NCBI RefSeq assembly: GCF_030272615.1
Contig: NC_081414.1
Span: forward strand, 815,960,396-816,024,395
Source: Cryptomeria japonica
Lineage: Eukaryota; Streptophyta; Pinopsida; Cupressales; Cupressaceae
Direction of reading: 5' to 3'
DNA length: 64,000 bases
Positions 12,130 to 22,984 of this stretch are shown here, one piece after another. The notes under the pieces are model-generated. The model was not told the origin of the DNA. It worked only from the letters and a program-made list of their open reading frames with translations, and made no database searches. How positions within the stretch are numbered: the stretch's first letter is position 1; every line of letters starts with the position of its first letter. The position numbers and the translations under genes are program-made.

Positions 12130-13760
12130 CTTTTTATTAAATGAAAAAATAGAGCACAATAGTCCCATGGAATGTCCTTATATACTTAGCCATCTATAAG
12201 ACCGGATATATATGGCACAACCACAACCTAGTTCATTCGTGATTCTTGAATATTAAAACTTAGAAATTTCTTCTATAGCCTTAAATAAGCCCCTAGGAAT
12301 TGATAAGCCAAGATGGATTCACTCAAATTGTTAGTTTTTTCCAATGTCACTTTGATCCTATTGTCTATAATTTACGTTACATAATGATGAGATTTTTCTT
12401 TTGTTTTTATACACCAATAACCTTATCATTACTAGGAGTTATTCATCCCTCAATGGCATAAGTAGAAACTATCAAAAAAAATGAGTGCATGATTTTCAAT
12501 CAAAATTGTAAATGATTTCTAGCATGGCTAAACAATTGTTTAGGTAGTCATGCAACAATTGTTCTCTAATTTTTCATACTTATCGAGAGTAGTGTGTGAC
12601 AACTTTGTGAACCTTTTTAATCCACAAGAAAAGACAAGCTCAACTGCAAAGTATCATGTTTTGTAACATCATAATTTATTTTCCTAAACAATACAACGTC
12701 AAATGTTACTTCATGTAGTTAAATTTCTCTTCACTCTTGGTTGAGTTCCAAGGCTACAACCCCAAGATGATCTTTATATTCATGAGGGTGGAAGATATGT
12801 TAAGGGTTGAATCTGTACAATATAGTTTTAAGTCCATTGTCTATGAAATAAAGCCAAATCAAGGCTTTAATTATTGTTAGGGGCACCTCTTATCCCAAAC
12901 CAACCTACCTCATTCACATTAAAACTCATTCAAAACAAACAACAATGGTGGAATTAAATCATTTGAAATATATATTCTTGTTAGTAGTAACAATTTTATA
13001 GTATTGTTTGCCCAATTATATGAAATTATTTTCTCCATGCTTATGTGTCTCAAGAAAGATATTATAGTTACTATTAATTAAGATGTTAATACACATCAAA
13101 ACATTTAAAGAGTTTCAAAAGGACTTGAAATTACTATTAGAACACTTAATCCTTGAACTACAATTTATAGCATAAAACTAGTAATTACTCTTATTGGGAT
13201 CATTTTGTCCATGATTAAATATATACTTGAGATTATTTTACTCCTAGTTATAATAATTATATCCTTGCATTAAAAATTCATAGTACTCATTTATAGGTGA
13301 TAATTGGGTAAATTAGGGAGATCGTAGATAATTGCGGGTAACAAGGTTCTAGTTCGCTTTGTTTGTCATAAGTTAATAGTTTCATTTTTTAAATTTACAA
13401 AAATCCTAAGACAACCATAAAGAATCTATGTAGCCAATGAGGAATGAATAACTCCTAGTGATGATTAGGTTATTGGTGTATCTTTAAACAAAAAAAAAAT
13501 CTCATAATTATCTCATGTAAAATATAGACAATAGGATCAAAGTGACATTGGAAACAATAACAATTTAAGGAGTGATTTCATCTTGGCTTAGCAATTCCTA
13601 GGGGCTAAAATGAGGTGATAGAAGAAAATTTTGTTTTTGTATTGAAGAATCATGATTGAATTAGGTTGTGGTTGTGTCATTTATATCTCATCTTGTAGAT
13701 CACTAGGTATAAGGGTATTCCTCGAGATTATTCGATATATCATTTAAAAAATTCAAGTGA
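12130..13760. mobile_element. Foldback or MITE-like element with about 340-bp imperfect inverted arms
   Basis: The left arm (about 12130-12475) matches the reverse complement of the right arm (about 13430-13760). Shared blocks include GGCACAACCACAACCTA on the left, whose complement appears near 13661-13677. They also include CCCCTAGGAATTG, CAATGTCACTTTGATCCTATT and ACTAGGAGTTATTCAT, in mirrored order. The arms have diverged by substitutions and small indels, so the insertion is old. The roughly 950-bp centre has no coding frame. Exact termini and a target duplication could not be fixed by eye. Confidence 0.65.
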
Positions 13761-16700
13761 ATAGAGATTAGTTCTTTACTATTGCAAATTAAAATAAATG
13801 AACTCAATTTCAATAGAAGAATGAATTGAAATATCAATTATTTATTGGGAAATTGTTTAAAATTGTTGGAAACCTCTAATCCAATAAAAGTGTTGATGAT
13901 ATTCAATGCTTAGTCTATACCTTATGAAAATATGTGATTGTATGCAAATTTCAAAATTAAGTTGTCTTAATACAAAAAACCATGGAGATATCCATCTTCT
14001 TTGTTATGCCAAAAACTGCCACTTTAACATGGTTAATTAACCTATCTCAAATGAACATAAAACATCATGTAAATGAACATTACTTCATCATAAGATAACA
14101 GCAATAAGGAAATATAAATTAAGAACATGAGAACATCTTAAAACACAATATTTAAGTGGAGAAACCCTTTAAAGAGAAAACATCACCAAGAAGAGAGGCA
14201 TATGCTTGTATTATCTTCATGAAATAGAGATTACATACAAATTTTCTCCTCATCAATCTTTAATCCAACAACACCTACATACAAAAATGAGCTCTTGTAA
14301 TGTCTCTATCCCAAGTCCTCAATAGACTTATGGAGGCCCAAAATACCACTATAGAACATTACCATGCATCAAAATAAGGTTCCTAAAATACCATGGTAAA
14401 AATTCATACAACCCACCATCTTGGAATCATGCATGTTGCCCAAATTAGCCAATTATAAATGTTCTTACAATTGTCATAAGGCATCTCACCAAACTAGACC
14501 AATACAACAGTCTTCTGCCATAAATGCACTCATAGTGACTCATGATAAACTATGAATCCTATCATAATTGTCATACATGCACATACAACACCTTACATGT
14601 GCCCAACCACCTGAACTTAGAATATTCCAAATAGGACTCCTCTCTATTTTGTCATTTTCCCAAGGTCCAAACGGTAACAATTTACATGAGCTCTTTTACC
14701 ACTTTTGGTGAAAGGGTTTCATCTCTTATGGGTAAATTACGAATGGCAATAGGAAAAAAATAATTAAAGGATTTCAAGGTTGATGTCACCTAAATCCTAA
14801 CATTATTAACTTATATATTTATCTAAAATAGATTAGAAATTTATTCTAGTTCATTGATTACAAAATACCCATGTCTAAACCTCCAAGATAAGGTTATGAA
14901 ATGGTACATTATAAAATAAATATTTCATATAAATTTACCCAAATCACGTCATCAAGATAAAATGAGTTACACTAAATATATAGTGTACTAAAGAACATAT
15001 TTATAATTATAAAGGTGTTAAAATTTGAAAAGAGTGAGGAAAACTTGAAAGTACAATATTAGAGAAAAAAAAGTGTTACTAATGGGTAGTACTCAAATAA
15101 TCCAATGCTTTTAAAGGAATACTACAATGATTGAAGTCATTTAAGAATATTACAATTATTAAAAATTATAAAAATGAACATGAGAAAAAGTATGTTAGAA
15201 AATACAAATTCTAGACAATCTAGATGTGAACAACATTTTTTTTAGAATAGTGACTAGTGCATGAAACACTTTAGAAAATTGTATGAAATCATACTTATAA
15301 ATGGCAAGAGAATTTTTTAGTGAATTTCACCTATCAATTTAAAAATTGTATTAGTAAGGATTTAAGTATACCTAGTTGTGTGTGGTTGGTTCCTACATGG
15401 TAGGATAGTGGTGGCAAGTGAATGTGTTTCCCAAGTGACATTAATATTTTAGCCCTACCCAAGAAGTGGTGGAGTACACATACATACATCAGGTATAGTT
15501 TTGAAATTTTAAAAGTGAAGGAGCTCAAGATGTAAAGAGAATTGATAGTTTATATATAATCTCTATTGAGATAAATTTAATTAATTTAATATAGATAAAT
15601 ATCAATTTTCTACTCAAAAGATCTAATGATTTGACACATGGGTGATACTTGTTAGGCCAATATTGCAAGTGAGTTCTATAAAAAGGTTAATTGTTGGAAC
15701 ATATAAGCTAAATTTGGGAAGGAATGAAAATAATCCCTTCCTTGAATTTTCAATAATACATCATCATCCATGATATAAAATTTTTAGAAATGAATTTAAC
15801 CTTTCTCTTGAACATGTGAGATGATTATAAATAATAAATTATACACAAATAGAAATGGGATACGATTTCGACTCTAATTAAGATGTGATCCACATAGATA
15901 ACAATGAATTCTTTCTATGGATTTGTGGTATGTTATTGAAAGCCAATATTCAAATCTTATTTTTGAAGTATTATTGAGGATCATATATTATAGATGGGGG
16001 GATACCACACACTCTTAACACCATGTTATTTAAGTTGATTCTATACCTCATATTTTTTAGGAATCTATATAAATTTCCTTTATCTTACTTAATGTACTTA
16101 TGTACTATTTTTAATATTGATTTGTTCCTAGATGTTTATAGATTTTGGTCCTTCCATTCTCAATGCTCCCATCTCTAAATCCTAAAACATTTGGGTTAAG
16201 AAGCATGAAATTTAGAATTTTAACTTGGACTGGACTTTGGTCATGATCCTATCTAAAGGGATAGGATTGTGGATCTATGCCCTAATCTAGGGAGGTAGAA
16301 TGCTACAAAATGATAATGTTCATGTTCTTAGTTGATGGATTTAATCTAGACAAATTTAAGGATAAGTTGAGAGTTAGGGTGAACTATTCCACCCAAGTAA
16401 AAATTAAATGCAAAGACCACATGCCTTTATGACATCCACACAAAGTAGTACATAAACAATGTAGAGGAAAAAATACACCCTATACTTAGACTCTTTTTCA
16501 TTATTGCATTAAATTCTTTATATCTGACTGATGATCTAGCTATATCCATACATGTGTATGCATTCATTAGAGATGGTGTGGAGTGTTTCTAAGGTGATTC
16601 AAAACATCTCAAAGAGTTTTTGACAAAGTTACGTATTGAGAAAATTATTAGAAAATTAAATATGAAGATATAATCATTTTACATATGGGGAAAAAGTATG

Positions 16701-17640
16701 TAAATTCCACAGTGATCTCAAGGATTATGATAAATATGTGAATGCCACATCAAAATTTCGTGACTAATGATCAAAGTATTGAAAGTATATACTAATAAAA
16801 AGAGAAGAATTTGAAGGAATTTGCACTTGAATTTTATCATTTCATATTTTTTTATTCCATTTGGTACTATGGAGATATATTGAACAAACATAAAAAATTA
16901 AAATAGTTGAATCATGTTGGAACCTTCATTTTTGTTTATCTTTGTGATATTGTGAGTGTATAAGATAGGTTTACGATCTTTACCCTTTACCTCCAGGTGA
17001 GGTGGGCTCATATAGATGCATCAGGGGTTGAGGGAGTTACAATAGGTGCATAAAATTTGTGAATAAAATTTGTATGGATTATATGACTCTAGTTTACCTA
17101 TTTGATTATGTAGAAAACATATCTGGACTAATATGGTGATATGAGGAGTATAAAGCTCAATCTTGTTGGGATTTTCATCCTTTTAAGGTTTGTGTAGGGT
17201 AATCGAATATTGCATTCAGTCTTATGTGTATGTGCTTCCATACAAGAAAATGCAACTAGCAAGGCTTTAGTGGTATACCTAAAAGAAATAAGACAATGAA
17301 AACAAAATGAAATGCTTATTTTTTGCTATTTTTTTACCTCACTGTGGTTTCAAAATGTGATGTGCATAAAAAACTAAGGTTTGCAAGCCTGTAATTGTGT
17401 TGACATGGTGCTTAAACCAAAGTTGTGGTGGTGGGTCGAGGTGATGTGGTGTCATTTCTTTTTGTTGCTCTTCCTTCTTGCCTTCGCTTCCTCGAATGTG
17501 CTCTTCTCTAATAACTACTACCAAAATGATAATATAATTGTAATTCTTAGATTTAATAGTTTTTTTTTTAAATAGTAAAATAATGCCTTTGAGTGAAAGT
17601 ATTATTTTATTCAAAACAGTATTTAAGTTTGGCCCTTCCT
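13761..17640. other. AT-rich intergenic DNA, nothing recognised
   Basis: Both strands are dense with stops. I found no long inverted or tandem repeat, RNA gene or protein motif here. Confidence 0.5.
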
Positions 17641-17739
17641 TCAAAGGTGAAATTTGAATCACATTCGAATGGAGGTCTTACCTTCATTCGAAGGTGATTA
17701 CAAGACCTCGCCATTGAATGAATGTTCAAACACGTAATA

Positions 17740-18300
17740 CATCAAGTGGATGTCCACATAGGCATGCTCCTGTTGTGCCTCCCAATGCGCTGGAACGTCG
17801 AGAGCGATACCCTACTAGCGCAATCTCTCAAGTGCCCTGAGTCCAAAAAATTCTCAAACTTTAACGAACTATTTCTCGCAATCCAAGATTCATGTGATCG
17901 ATTTGTTTGAACCTATAGGGTCACGTGAGGCTCATCTAAAATGACCTATCTCGGTTTCTGACGACTCGGAGCCATTTTCAAATGGTTGTGTTTTTTCACT
18001 TGTTGCAAAAACTATCAATGGCATGCAATGCAAAGTTGCAAGATAGGCTAGATTTGATTCCGTTCATCATGGACATAAACCAACATCACGAGAATTTCCG
18101 GGTGGGTAGGTTTACACTAAGCATGCTCTTGTTGTTCCTCCCAATCTGTCGGAATGTCGAGAGCCATACCCTACCGACGCGATCTCTCAAGTGTCCTGAG
18201 TCCAAAAAACTGTCAAACTTTGACGAACTGTTTCTCGCAATCCAGGATGTATATGACCGATCCATTTGAACCTATAGGGTCACGTGAGGCCCATCTACAA
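17740..18300. repeat. Tandem duplication of a moderately GC-rich unit
   Basis: About 220 bp starting near 17755 recurs near 18113, an offset of about 358 bp. Shared landmarks are AGGCATGCTC/AAGCATGCTC, CCCTGAGTCCAAAAAA/TCCTGAGTCCAAAAAA and ACCTATAGGGTCACGTGAGG. Short frames of 62 and 95 codons align between the units (both contain the LKCPESKK segment) but are open only over the duplicated part, so I do not call them genes. Confidence 0.75.
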
Positions 18301-18830
18301 TGACCAATCTTGCTTATCTTCCTAGTCATCCCAAAATGCTTGTCAGTCATTTCTAATCCTGCTACTATCATGGCGCCCTCTACAAACCCATTCCTAACAA
18401 ACTATTCTAATATGAGGGCAAAATGGAACAGAGAGAGAGAGGGAGAAGGAAGGCAAGCAAAAAATTGCTAGCTCTCCTCCATTCTCACTTTGTCTCTCTA
18501 AAGGGTGTTTTCTCTCATCCGAGCAAAAAAGAGGCATTTTTCGCTTCTGACCTGCTTCAAACAATCCAAATGCCTAATTTTTGCTCTCCTCCCTAGATCC
18601 CCAACAGGAGAAATTTATGCAAATGACGTCAGCGGCTGATGTGCATTCACAAGTTTTAGGGCTAATGCTAAAGTCGTGGCTCGTACACCTCTAAAAGTCT
18701 TTCTTCCCAAGCTCTCTAACTGCAAACCCACCGCAAGAAAAGCCAAAACTCGCACTTCCAAATGTGGCAAGTATCTCAATGCCAAAACCAACCCGGCTTA
18801 TCACACACATAAATTCAAAACCCTTAAGAT
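18301..18830. other. Spacer left of the transposon copy A remnant
   Basis: It contains a short GA-rich stretch (about 18430-18450) and the palindrome TGACGTCA (18625-18632), a consensus bZIP site, with no attached gene. The 3' terminus of copy A may lie here but no terminal repeat was seen. Confidence 0.35.
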
Positions 18831-18837
18831 ATTCAAA

Positions 18838-19050
18838 ACATAGTCACATATATTCAAAAAATATTCACAAAACATAGTCACATATATTCAAAAAATATTT
18901 TACAAATCATCTCATGGGATTTTATACAAAATTTGGCATTTAAATATGTACGAATCAGCTCATCGCAATTTAAATATACAAATTTTGGCATGTAAATATG
19001 TACAAATCAGCTCATGGGCATTTATATATACAAAAACAAATATAGAACAA
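18838..19050. repeat. Short tandem repeats downstream of transposon copy A
   Basis: A segment around CATAGTCACATATATTCAAA occurs twice at about 18840-18900. A unit of about 54 bp with the core AATCAGCTCATGGG then recurs two to three times (about 18906-19050). They lie just after the copy A stop codon on the minus strand, so they probably belong to its 3' region. Confidence 0.7.
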
Positions 19051-19104
19051 TTCATCGACGATATATACAAAATTATCAAAATCATTCTACCCTGAACCGT
19101 AGAA

Positions 19105-19269
19105 TCAATCAAGTGAGCCTTTTGGATCGAATCTAACCCATATTGTGTCAAGTATTGCCTCGTGGTCAGATTCACGAACTTTCCATAAAATCTTGTTACG
19201 AGGTCTACCACGATACTTAATCAAATGAATATTTGTTGCAACAACAAGGTTGGAGAAAGGAATAATATG
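19105..19269 (-). pseudogene. C-terminal coding segment of DNA-transposon copy A
   Basis: On the minus strand this segment runs to a TGA at 19105-19107 and includes the basic stretch KYRGRPRNK followed by the conserved-looking WVRFDPKGSLD end. It continues in frame from the segment ending at 33755 once E1 and one copy of its ATATG target duplication are removed. E1 therefore landed inside this coding exon. The end GRPRN...VRFDPKGSLD is consistent with the C terminus of a transposase-like protein. Confidence 0.6.
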
Positions 19270-20032
19270 TGTATATGGTGAAAATGGATAAAAATAATAA
19301 CGATATTGAAAGGCTAAATGAATTCAACCACAAAACCCTAGCCTAACAACAACAAAGATCCACCATAACATATGAAGATTACCTAAGACAATGCAAATCA
19401 AATGAAATCACAAAGATTATACCATCACATGTCCAATAGGGTTTGGATCTCCATTCTTCCTATCTCCATTGATCTTGCTTGATATATTTGCTCTCAGATT
19501 TTATGTGCAGAAGAGCTCAACAAAGAACGGAAAGTGGTTGCAAGTAGGATCATAGTGTAGTCAAGTGTATAAAATTCATTAGGGTTTGATAATGAAGGAA
19601 GCATCTCCTTATATAGAAGACACAATATGAAATGGAGGGATAAGATTGAGAGGTGTAAAAGGAGGTCGGCTATGATTAGAGGGTAGGTAAAAGAAATAAT
19701 AAAATAATGAAAGAGGTAGGTAGTGTATGAATTAAGAGATGAATGACATGTGTCATGGGTAGAAAAGGTTAATGAATTAATTAAATAAATAAAGATTTAT
19801 TTAATTAATAGAAGAAGTGGGATAATTGAATAAATAAGATATTTATTTAATTTAGGAAAAGGATAATTTAAATAAATAAATGTATTTATTTAAATGAGAA
19901 ATAAGGCTAGAAAAGGATAAATGAATTAATTAAATAAATAAAGATTTATTTAATTAATAGAAGAATTAAGCTTAGATAATTAAATAAATAAAATATTTAT
20001 TTAATTAGACATGACAATTTTGGGTGTCTACA
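19270..20032 (-). repeat. E1 3' LTR
   Basis: Partner of 32992-33754, with the same length and about 1 percent divergence. On the minus strand it starts TGTAGACACCC. The U3 side (about 19778-20008) carries five AT-rich inverted repeats of the type TTAAATAAATA...TATTTATTTAA, which can form a ladder of cruciforms or hairpins. Confidence 0.95.
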
Positions 20033-20046
20033 TTTTGCCCATCTTT
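20033..20046 (-). other. E1 polypurine tract
   Basis: The minus strand reads AAAGATGGGCAAAA directly against the 3' LTR, as expected for the primer of second-strand synthesis. E2 has AGAGGGGCAAA in the same place. Confidence 0.85.
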
Positions 20047-20078
20047 GAGACAATGCGGCTTGTCGCGTTGTTTCAAAG
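20043..20078 (+). other. 15-bp hairpin adjoining the E1 polypurine tract, paired on the antisense strand
   Basis: On the plus strand (antisense to E1) arms 20043-20057 and 20064-20078 pair at all 15 positions, two of them G-U, around a 6-nt loop. On the sense strand the two wobbles become A-C mismatches. E2 has the counterpart at 47648-47683, also fully paired only on the antisense strand, with a changed base pair. Pairing is seen directly; function is inferred. Confidence 0.6.
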
Positions 20079-20131
20079 AAGATAAGATGAACTGATACAA
20101 ATTTGCCCCAAGATGGGAATGATATGCCCCC

Positions 20132-20180
20132 TCGAGAGATTGGATGAAAATGTGTGAAAAGACAACAGACGATCTCTCGA
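20132..20180. other. Conserved CGAGAGAT/ATCTCTCG hairpin, E1 3' region
   Basis: Arms TCGAGAGAT (20132-20140) and ATCTCTCGA (20172-20180) are perfect 9-bp complements and lie about 100 bp from the 3' LTR. The same arms occur in E2 at 47540-47548 and 47577-47585, at nearly the same distance, while the loop sequences differ. Confidence 0.65.
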
Positions 20181-20559
20181 TAAGAAAGAAAGGCTAGAAT
20201 GGACTGACCGGATAAAGTGACAGAGTCACGGGATAATGCAGACTGACTCGGGAGACGAGGGCTAGGACTAGGGCTAGGGTAGTCTATAAGATAGACCACG
20301 GGGGAAAATACATCCTCATTGTCATCTACACATCCACGAGATTAGAGTGCAGAGAGAGAAAAGAGCAGCAGCAGTCAGCAGCGATGGCATTGGTTCACAG
20401 ATTCGACCACGTTCGTCGATTCTAGAGGCCAGCAAAGGCAGGAGAGCCAGTAAGTACCACAAAACCTCCTTGTACTTTGATGCATTTATTGTTGTCATTA
20501 ATGCATGCTAGATAGGGTAATAAATGCGCTCTAGGTTAGGGTCCAAAAAAATGTCAAAA

Positions 20560-20662
20560 ACGTCCAGGCGCGTCTGCGTTGGTGCCAGGCGCATCTATGC
20601 CAAAAAGGCACGTCTGTGTAAAATAGGCGTGTTTATGTAGTCTTCAAGCGCGTTTGTGTCCA
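20560..20662 (+). repeat. Array of CpG-rich 14-18-bp units, E1 3' region
   Basis: About five degenerate units of the form GGCGCGTCTGTGT occur here on the plus strand (examples GGCGCGTCTGCGTT, GGCACGTCTGTGT, AGCGCGTTTGTGT). The reverse-complement motif (CACAGACGCG) is found in two clusters in the E1 leader. The array lies upstream of the antisense PMD frame, as the leader clusters lie upstream of gag. Confidence 0.7.
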
Positions 20663-20690
20663 AAAATGTGAATTTTTGTCTTCTATGTCA

Positions 20691-21098
20691 AATCGGCAGT
20701 TTTGTGATGAACATACGTTGTCGATTGGATAAGCTGCTGAGAGGATACACTCAAGCAAGTCCTCTAGGGAAGACTAGGATAACAAATAGGGCTAGGATTG
20801 ACAATTCTGTGATAGAACATACGTTGTCAATTAGGAAACTAATCAAGAGGATTCACTCAAGCAGAGGCCCTAGGATAGGATAGATCAAGGCACTTTGTGA
20901 TGAACAGTGAGTACCAAGATATAGTACTTTGTGATGAACGGGGAGTACTAAAATATGAGCAGCACTTTGTGATGAACAGTGAGTGCAAATGTGAGTAGCA
21001 CTTTGTGATGAACAGGGAGTGCCAAACACGTAGTACTTTGTGATGAACAGGGAGTACCACTAGGATAGAAGCAACACTTTGTGATGAACAGTGAGTGT
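20691..21098 (+). other. Array of eight hairpins with a conserved loop and covarying stems
   Basis: Hairpins lie at 20691-20726, 20797-20831, 20889-20915, 20923-20949, 20962-20986, 20998-21022, 21033-21057 and 21074-21098. The last six share a 15-nt loop (TTGTGATGAACAGGG and close variants), but their stems change in a paired way: GTACT/AGTAC, GCACT/AGTGC and ACACT/AGTGT. The first two have longer related stems (AATCGGCAG/TTGTCGATT and ATTGACAA/TTGTCAAT) that also differ by a compensatory C-G to T-A change and G-U to A-U changes. Only the third has a mismatch (C-A). The array lies antisense to E1 and just upstream of the PMD frame. Confidence 0.75.
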
Positions 21099-21211
21099 CA
21101 CTAGGATTGAGATGATTGATTTGCTTGACTGCAAGAGTATTTGCCTATGCTGGAGTCACGGGAGAGATTCCCATCGACTCAGAGGTTACGAACAGAGCTG
21201 ACATTTGAGTT

Positions 21212-21652
21212 GTGATTGAGGCTATGGGATTGAGACATATTCTGTATGTGCTAGAGTTTCAGGTGAACATGGGATTGTTGACTGCACTGGCGGAGAGGTG
21301 GCACTCTGAGACTTGCACTTTTTATTTGTCGATGGGGGAGATGACAGTCACCCTGGAGGATGTATACAGGATTCTGCGGATACCGATCGATGGGGAGCTG
21401 ATTTTGTACGATCAAGACAGAAACAGGGATGCCCTTAGACGAGTGTTCTAGGATCCGAGACTGGAGATGAGGGCTGGACATGTGGCATGGGACACAATGA
21501 CACAGACAGGATTAGCACTACCAGTAGTATTGGCAGGAGTTATCAGTGGGTTCCTCTGTCTGGATAGAGTGACACAAGGATTGGTTGTAGCCATATGTAT
21601 TTTGACATCATTGAATCATGACACTTATGATTTTGATATATATATGAGATGA
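21212..21652 (+). pseudogene. Plant mobile domain (PMD) relic, antisense within E1
   Basis: The translation from the ATG at 21212 (start LRHILYVLEFQ, then LLTALAERWHSETCTF and GEMTVTLEDVYRILRIPI) matches the N-terminal part of the plant mobile domain found in MAIL/MAIN-like proteins and in transposon-captured copies. A TAG at 21449-21451 ends it; the same frame resumes (ISGFLCLDRVTQGL) to 21652. Established knowledge: Tat-lineage elements are known to carry extra antisense frames, some with PMD similarity. It lies on the strand opposite to gag-pol, downstream of the hairpin array. The remainder of the domain is missing, so it is probably non-functional as protein. Confidence 0.7.
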
Positions 21653-21654
21653 TT

Positions 21655-21965
21655 CATCTTTGCGGCAGCTATATGCATGTGTACCTATGTGATGAGATGT
21701 TCTTATGTGCTGCTTATGATATAGATGCAAATGTGTACATGATGAAATACAATATTTTTTTCTTTTATGTTTTTATATGTTATGCTAATGCAAATGTGAA
21801 TGTATGAAATGTGGATGGATATGATAATGCAAATGTAAATGTGCTAACATGTGTTGTCTGCAGGATGTGATGCAATTGTGATATCTATATGTATGTATGA
21901 AATGCTTATATGTGGTAATGCAGGTGCAACTACATGAAATGCAAATGTTTTTGGTGTGTCATTAT
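21655..21965 (+). repeat. Degenerate repeats of the phrase TAATGCAAATGTG
   Basis: Phrases such as GATGCAAATGTG, CTAATGCAAATGTG, ATAATGCAAATGTA and GTAATGCAGGTGCA recur every 40-80 bp together with ATGAAATG. In the sense direction of E1 they read CATTTGCATTT. E2 has a comparable ATTGCATTTCATTGCATTCC stretch at 46625-46660, in a similar place relative to its 3' LTR. Confidence 0.5.
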
Positions 21966-22984
21966 ACTCAATCATGTGATAATAGGCTACACAGACTCGA
22001 GAAGGACGATGGAAGACAATCAAGAAAGGGGGATGAAAGATAGAAGATATGAAAGTGAAAGAGCTTCTTGTGCTTTATCATCATTGAGCTTTATTATGGC
22101 AAGTAGGTTATGACATTCGAGGCATATGTTTGACCCAGAAAGTCATTGTACCTGTTTGCATGGAGATAAGACAGTCACAAACAAGGAATGCCCCAGTTCA
22201 CACTAGACTCTCAGTGTCCTCATATCCGTGGACAAGTCATAGAATTACTAAGAGACAATCCACAGACAGCAAATACAAATAGGTGACGATACCCCATCCT
22301 CGCCTTTCTAGTCAAAGACATCCTGGAGATAAAATCTCTAGTCAGAGAAATCCTAGAAAAGCTAAAAGACATGTCACCAAGAAGATAAAATCAAAAGAAA
22401 ACCAAGACTCGACACCAACATTCACTGTAGTCCTCAAGTTTAGTGTCCCTTGTCACTTGTATAAGTCTTATTTGATTGTGGTCACAATGTTTACTTTCAC
22501 AAAAAGGATAGATAGCACCGAACCATAATATTGTCTGAGTCTATTGAAAGATTTGATTTATTGAAGCCCATTGTTACTGTTGTGTCTCATCTGAAATTGA
22601 CTGAATCCATGAAATTGATACTTTATTGCGGAGAAGATGAAACTTTATTGTGGATCTATGATGCAAATGCTGCTTTATTGCGAATTGTGCACGGATAGAC
22701 TGAAAGAAGCTGGAAGAAATTGTACTCCTCGAAACATGTGATGTTCTCAGTTCCACACCCATCACTAGACGTAGGATTTGACTTAGCCACAGATAAGATC
22801 TGATTTATAATGGATGGAAAGGGAGGAAAAGGGAGGTTTATTATGAATGGCTAACCAATCTTAGGGAGATCAATAACAAGCCATGATGGGAGTGGGTAAG
22901 TTTATTATGGATGAATTGGTCATGAGTGTGTGCAAAATGAAGTGATGAAAGAGAATCCTGAAGGAGGGAGGAGCAATGTCTCTA
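21966..22984. other. E1 3' non-coding region
   Basis: This lies between the PMD relic and the conserved post-pol block. No domain is recognised on either strand; short frames are not conserved in E2. Confidence 0.5.

Noticed and set aside
20691-21098. Hairpin array as a C/D snoRNA cluster
   Set aside because: GTGATGA resembles a C box but no CUGA D box or guide spacing is found in the units.
20691-21098. Hairpin array as a CRISPR-like array
   Set aside because: The intervals are short and related, the context is a plant retrotransposon, and no cas gene exists.
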